NCBI GenBank assembly: GCA_964648005.1
Contig: CAZYKR010000240.1
Coordinates: 1-6,722 of the forward strand
Reading direction: 5' to 3'
Source of the DNA: JAGQTE01 sp964648005
GTDB lineage: Bacteria; Actinomycetota; Acidimicrobiia; Acidimicrobiales; Acidimicrobilacustridaceae
DNA length: 6,722 nucleotides
Below the pieces are notes generated by a model. That model ran no database searches and was not told the origin of the DNA. It saw nothing but the letters and a program-made list of their open reading frames with translations. The position numbers were made by a program, and so were the translations under genes. How positions within the stretch are numbered: the stretch's first letter is position 1; each line of letters starts with the position of its first letter. Shown one piece after another: positions 4,401 through 6,722 of the stretch.

Positions 4401-5522
4401 CGAGGCGAGCGCCTTCCAGAGCGCGACGTAGCTCGGGTAGGTGATCTCGTCGGTGACCCACCCCGACGCCACCAGCTCGTCGTGCAGCGCCGGCAGGTTC
4501 TGGAACGGGATGCCCATGTCGACGTGGTGGGCGAGGTGCCAGCCGGTGTTGAAGGGCACGAAGATGCTGCGGGCGATCCACGACTGGCGCGCCACGTGGG
4601 TGGTCAGCCGCCGGTCGGGCGAGTGCGTCATGCCACCGTGCTCGGCGATGGCCCGCAGCCGGTTGATGACCCGCCACACCGTCATCCAGGGCAGCAGCCA
4701 CATGACCGGGTAGATCCACCAGGTGCGCGTGGCGGCGGTGAGCGCCACGGCGATGACCAGCTGCACACCGAGGATGCGCAGCGCCACCGGTCGGGCGAAC
4801 TCGCTGCGCACGGCGAGCAGCAGCGACTTGAGGTTCTTCCACCCCGAGCTGCCGCGGGCGTCGCGCACCAGCTTCCGCCGGAAGGACGCCCGGCTGATCG
4901 GATAGCCGTTGTAGAGGTTGAGGTCAGGCTCGGCGGGACCGAACTCTTCGCGGTGGTGGGCGAAGTGGCTGCGGCGGTACAGGTCGAACGGGACGAACGC
5001 CGGGTAGGCGACGAGCCAGCGCCCGACGAGGTCGTTGACGCGCTTGCGGCTGAACAGCAGCCGGTGCGCCGCCTCGTGGCCCAAGATGGCGAACAGGCCC
5101 AGGCCGCGGCCCATCGCCAGGAACACGACGGCCCAGATCGGGATGGCCGCCCACAGGGGCAGCTGCCGGGTCAGCCACGAGGCCGCCACCAGCAGGCCGG
5201 CCGTCTGGAGCCACACCGACACGACGTTGGCGGCGTTGCGCCAGCTGTGCGTGCGCCGCAGCTCGGCCCGCAGCGGCGGGAGCGGCTTGGCGGTCGGGCC
5301 CAGGCGGTCGGTCGGCAACACGTCCGGCAACGCCGAGGCATCGGGGACCATCCCGCCCATGCGCAGGCCCGAGATAGTGGCGGCATCGCCCTCGGTGGGC
5401 AGGCCGTCGGTCAGCTCGGGCACGACGAGCTCCGCGTCAGCGGCCGAGCCGGCGGGTCCGTCGGCCACAGCGGGTCCGTCCGGCGCGCCATGATGCGTGC
5501 GGTGGTCGTCGGCGATGGTCAC
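4395..5522 (-). CDS. Membrane fatty acid desaturase family protein
   Basis: This 375-residue integral membrane di-iron protein is probably an acyl-lipid or acyl-CoA desaturase. It carries the three histidine boxes: H149-E-A-A-H153, H186-F-A-H-H190 and H329-L-A-H-H333, plus an extra H295 in AEHGG that often completes the di-iron site. Hydrophobic segments at about 98-117, 122-147, 247-264 and 268-284 fit two membrane hairpins with the boxes on the cytoplasmic face. The first 85 or so residues are Ala/Pro/Asp-rich, not conserved-looking and probably disordered. The GTG at 5522 is chosen because TAATAC, 8 nt upstream, would give a leaderless mRNA; internal ATG codons at residues 55 and 58 lack a ribosome site but cannot be excluded. 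Related hydroxylases and carotenoid-modifying enzymes share these boxes, so the substrate is unknown. It is divergent from a PaaX-type regulator. Confidence 0.9.
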   Translation of the reverse strand: MTIADDHRTHHGAPDGPAVADGPAGSAADAELVVPELTDGLPTEGDAATISGLRMGGMVPDASALPDVLPTDRLGPTAKPLPPLRAELRRTHSWRNAANVVSVWLQTAGLLVAASWLTRQLPLWAAIPIWAVVFLAMGRGLGLFAILGHEAAHRLLFSRKRVNDLVGRWLVAYPAFVPFDLYRRSHFAHHREEFGPAEPDLNLYNGYPISRASFRRKLVRDARGSSGWKNLKSLLLAVRSEFARPVALRILGVQLVIAVALTAATRTWWIYPVMWLLPWMTVWRVINRLRAIAEHGGMTHSPDRRLTTHVARQSWIARSIFVPFNTGWHLAHHVDMGIPFQNLPALHDELVASGWVTDEITYPSYVALWKALASG

Positions 5523-5566
5523 GCCCGCCAGTATTACACATCGTTCTCAGGTGCACAAGACTCGTA
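5523..5566. promoter_or_regulatory. Shared promoter/operator between desaturase and PaaX-type gene
   Basis: This 44-bp gap is AT-richer than the flanks. For the desaturase (minus), TTGTGC (plus 5553-5558), a 16-bp spacer and TAATAC (plus 5531-5536) form a promoter-like pair 8 nt from the GTG. An imperfect palindrome, TC-N2-GTGCAC-N2-GA (5547-5560), covers that -35 and is a good operator candidate. ATTAC (5533-5537) and GTAAT (5564-5568) form a wider inverted pair, the second overlapping the PaaX-type ATG. For the plus-strand gene TATTAC (5532-5537) is a weak -10 candidate, and no Shine-Dalgarno is obvious. Confidence 0.45.
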
Positions 5567-6367
5567 ATGTCCGCTCGATCGACTCCCCCGCCCGGCGCCG
5601 GCCACCGTCGCCCGCTAACGGCGCGCTCGGTCATCGCCTCGACGCTGCTCGGCACCCACCCGCCGTGGATGCCCACACGCCTGCTCGTGCGCACCGGCGA
5701 GCTGTTCGGCGTGAGCGAGGGCACGATCCGCACCGCCATCAGCCGCATGGCCGCGGCCGGTGAACTGGCTGCCGAGGGCGACGGGTACCGCCTCGTCGGG
5801 CCGATGCTCGAGCGCCAGACCCGCCAGGACGCCAGCCGACGCGCCGAACGGCACCGGTGGGACGGCACGTGGGAGCTCGCCATCGTGCGCGACGGCAGCC
5901 GCGACGCCGCGGCGCGCACCGAGTTGCGCGAGGCCATGCGCCGGCTCGCCCTCGCCGAGCTGCGCGAGGGGACGTGGCTGCGACCCGCCAACCTCGACGC
6001 CGACCGACTGGCGGCGCAGCGATCCGTCGTCGACGCGCAGTGCACCGCCTTTCGCGCCACGCCCGGCGACGACGCTGCGGCGCTGGCCGCCATGCTGTGG
6101 GACCTCGACGGTTGGGCGCGCGACGCCCGGGCGCTCGCCGACGAGCTGGCGGCACTCGGCACCCGGCTGCGCGCCGGCGACACCGAGGCCATGGGCCCGG
6201 CGTTCGTCACCTCCGCCGCCGTGTTGCGGCACCTGCTCGCCGACCCACTGCTCCCCGACGAGCTCGTCCCCGCCGACTGGCCGGGGGCCGAGCTGCGCGC
6301 CACCTACGACGAGGTCAACGTCGCCTTCATGGACCTGTTCGGCGCCTGGCTCCTCGCCCAACGCTGA
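5567..6367 (+). CDS. PaaX-family transcriptional regulator
   Basis: This 266-residue cytoplasmic DNA-binding protein has an N-terminal winged helix (about 20-82): SVIASTLLGTHPPWMPTRLL, then LFGVSEGTIRTAISRMAAAGEL with the recognition helix near 51-62, and a wing GDGYRLVG. The middle (about 95-145, WDGTWELAIVRDG and EGTWLRPANL) matches the Cas2-like central domain of PaaX proteins. The C-terminal part carries LRHLLADPLLPDELVPADWPGAELR (about 220-244), a PaaX family hallmark. The founding PaaX represses phenylacetate degradation and responds to phenylacetyl-CoA, but no paa genes are visible here. The adjacent divergent desaturase makes an acyl-CoA-type ligand and local control plausible, which is inference. 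ATG at 5567 is the first start in frame, and the family fold begins soon after. The first 18 residues are Pro/Arg-rich. Confidence 0.92.
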   Translation: MSARSTPPPGAGHRRPLTARSVIASTLLGTHPPWMPTRLLVRTGELFGVSEGTIRTAISRMAAAGELAAEGDGYRLVGPMLERQTRQDASRRAERHRWDGTWELAIVRDGSRDAAARTELREAMRRLALAELREGTWLRPANLDADRLAAQRSVVDAQCTAFRATPGDDAAALAAMLWDLDGWARDARALADELAALGTRLRAGDTEAMGPAFVTSAAVLRHLLADPLLPDELVPADWPGAELRATYDEVNVAFMDLFGAWLLAQR

Positions 6368-6385
6368 CCACAGCCGGTCTCAGCG
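6362..6385. terminator. Hairpin spanning the convergent stops of PaaX-type and reductase genes
   Basis: CGCTGA (6362-6367) and TCAGCG (6380-6385) form a 6-bp stem with a 12-nt loop; each arm contains one gene's TGA. The 12-bp gap leaves no other room for a terminator. The match follows directly from both genes ending in CGC-TGA, so function is uncertain. Confidence 0.28.
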
Positions 6386-6722
6386 GGCGCCGCGGGCGCG
6401 CCGGTCGAGGAAGGCGAGCTGCCGCCACAGGGCTTCGGTGCGCACCATCGGTCGGCCGGCGGCCGCCGCCGCCTCGACCGGCGCCCGGTAGATGGCGTCG
6501 AGCTCCAGCGCCCGACCGGCGCGGTAATCGAGCTGCATCGACGGCGCATACGGCGTCATGGCATCGGTGTCGGCGAGCATCTGGTCGACGAAGGCGGCGT
6601 CGAAGCCGTGGCCACAGGCGGCTGCGGCGTCGTGGACCTCGCGCATCAGGGCCTCGACGAGCGCACGCGTGGCGGGGTCGGCCTGCAGCTCGTCCGTCCC
6701 GGCGTCGAGGACCACCGACAGG
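6380..6722 (-). CDS. Ketopantoate reductase family protein (C-terminal part)
   Basis: The C-terminal end of a minus-strand gene; the N-terminal Rossmann part and start lie beyond the right edge. About 113 residues are visible, beginning LSVVLDAGTDELQADP and ending in RARGAR before TGA at 6380-6382. They match the helical substrate-binding domain of the PanE/ApbA family (NADPH-dependent 2-dehydropantoate 2-reductase). The segment SMQLDYRAGRALELDAI has the serine and glutamate 12 residues apart, as the substrate-binding Ser and catalytic-site Glu are in PanE, and PMVRTEALWRQLAFLD is a typical tail. The family Lys/Asn catalytic pair is off the window. Many actinobacteria have several paralogues acting on other 2-oxoacids, so panE is not assigned. 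The GTG at 6715 is internal, since the frame stays open to the edge. It is convergent with the PaaX-type gene. Confidence 0.78.
   Translation of the reverse strand, partial: LSVVLDAGTDELQADPATRALVEALMREVHDAAAACGHGFDAAFVDQMLADTDAMTPYAPSMQLDYRAGRALELDAIYRAPVEAAAAAGRPMVRTEALWRQLAFLDRRARGAR

Noticed and set aside
3132..5567. Very long plus-strand open frame (about 811 codons) across larC and the desaturase
   Set aside because: It is out of frame with larC and antisense to the desaturase. It is extremely Arg-rich with low-complexity runs and has no recognisable domain. Long shadow frames are expected at this GC content, and both overlapped genes have clear family motifs.
5567..6367. Cas2-like domain as a hint of a CRISPR system
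   Set aside because: The central part of PaaX-family regulators has a Cas2-like fold, but the N-terminal winged helix and C-terminal hallmark identify a regulator. No repeats or other cas genes are present.

Overview
The window is very GC-rich (roughly 70 % or more by eye). It has strong GC-at-third-position coding, all eight visible stop codons are TGA, and GTG starts are common. With a lipoprotein carrying an Rpf-type transglycosylase domain, this points to an actinobacterium. A deep lineage such as Acidimicrobiia is plausible but is only inference.

Layout, left to right. Bases 1-83 are probably the 3' end of a plus-strand gene. It converges on a minus-strand gene (147-635) for a small lipoprotein with an Rpf/lysozyme-like domain. 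That gene has a long upstream region (636-962) holding a nested set of inverted repeats and, further out, four phased GYAACM boxes. Next come two minus-strand serine tRNAs, GCT at 963-1051 and TGA at 1157-1241, with hairpins around them. They are followed by pheA (prephenate dehydratase, minus, 1295-2251).

Only 19 bp separate the pheA start from the divergent larB-larC pair (plus, 2271-4380). LarB and LarC are two of the three enzymes that build the nickel-pincer nucleotide cofactor of lactate racemase-type enzymes. LarE and a LarA-type apoenzyme are not in the window. LarC ends in a histidine-rich tail.

larC converges on a three-histidine-box membrane desaturase gene (minus, 4395-5522). The desaturase diverges from a PaaX-family regulator (plus, 5567-6367) across a 44-bp AT-richer gap. 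That gap carries a promoter-like sequence and an imperfect palindrome, so the regulator may well control the desaturase. The PaaX gene converges on the C-terminal part of a ketopantoate-reductase-family gene that runs off the right edge.

The most unusual signals are the structured leader of the Rpf-like gene, with mutually exclusive hairpins around a C9 loop, and the phased repeats upstream of it. Next are the two very compact divergent start regions (pheA/larB and desaturase/PaaX), where leaderless translation is plausible. No CRISPR array, insertion sequence or obvious mobile element was seen.
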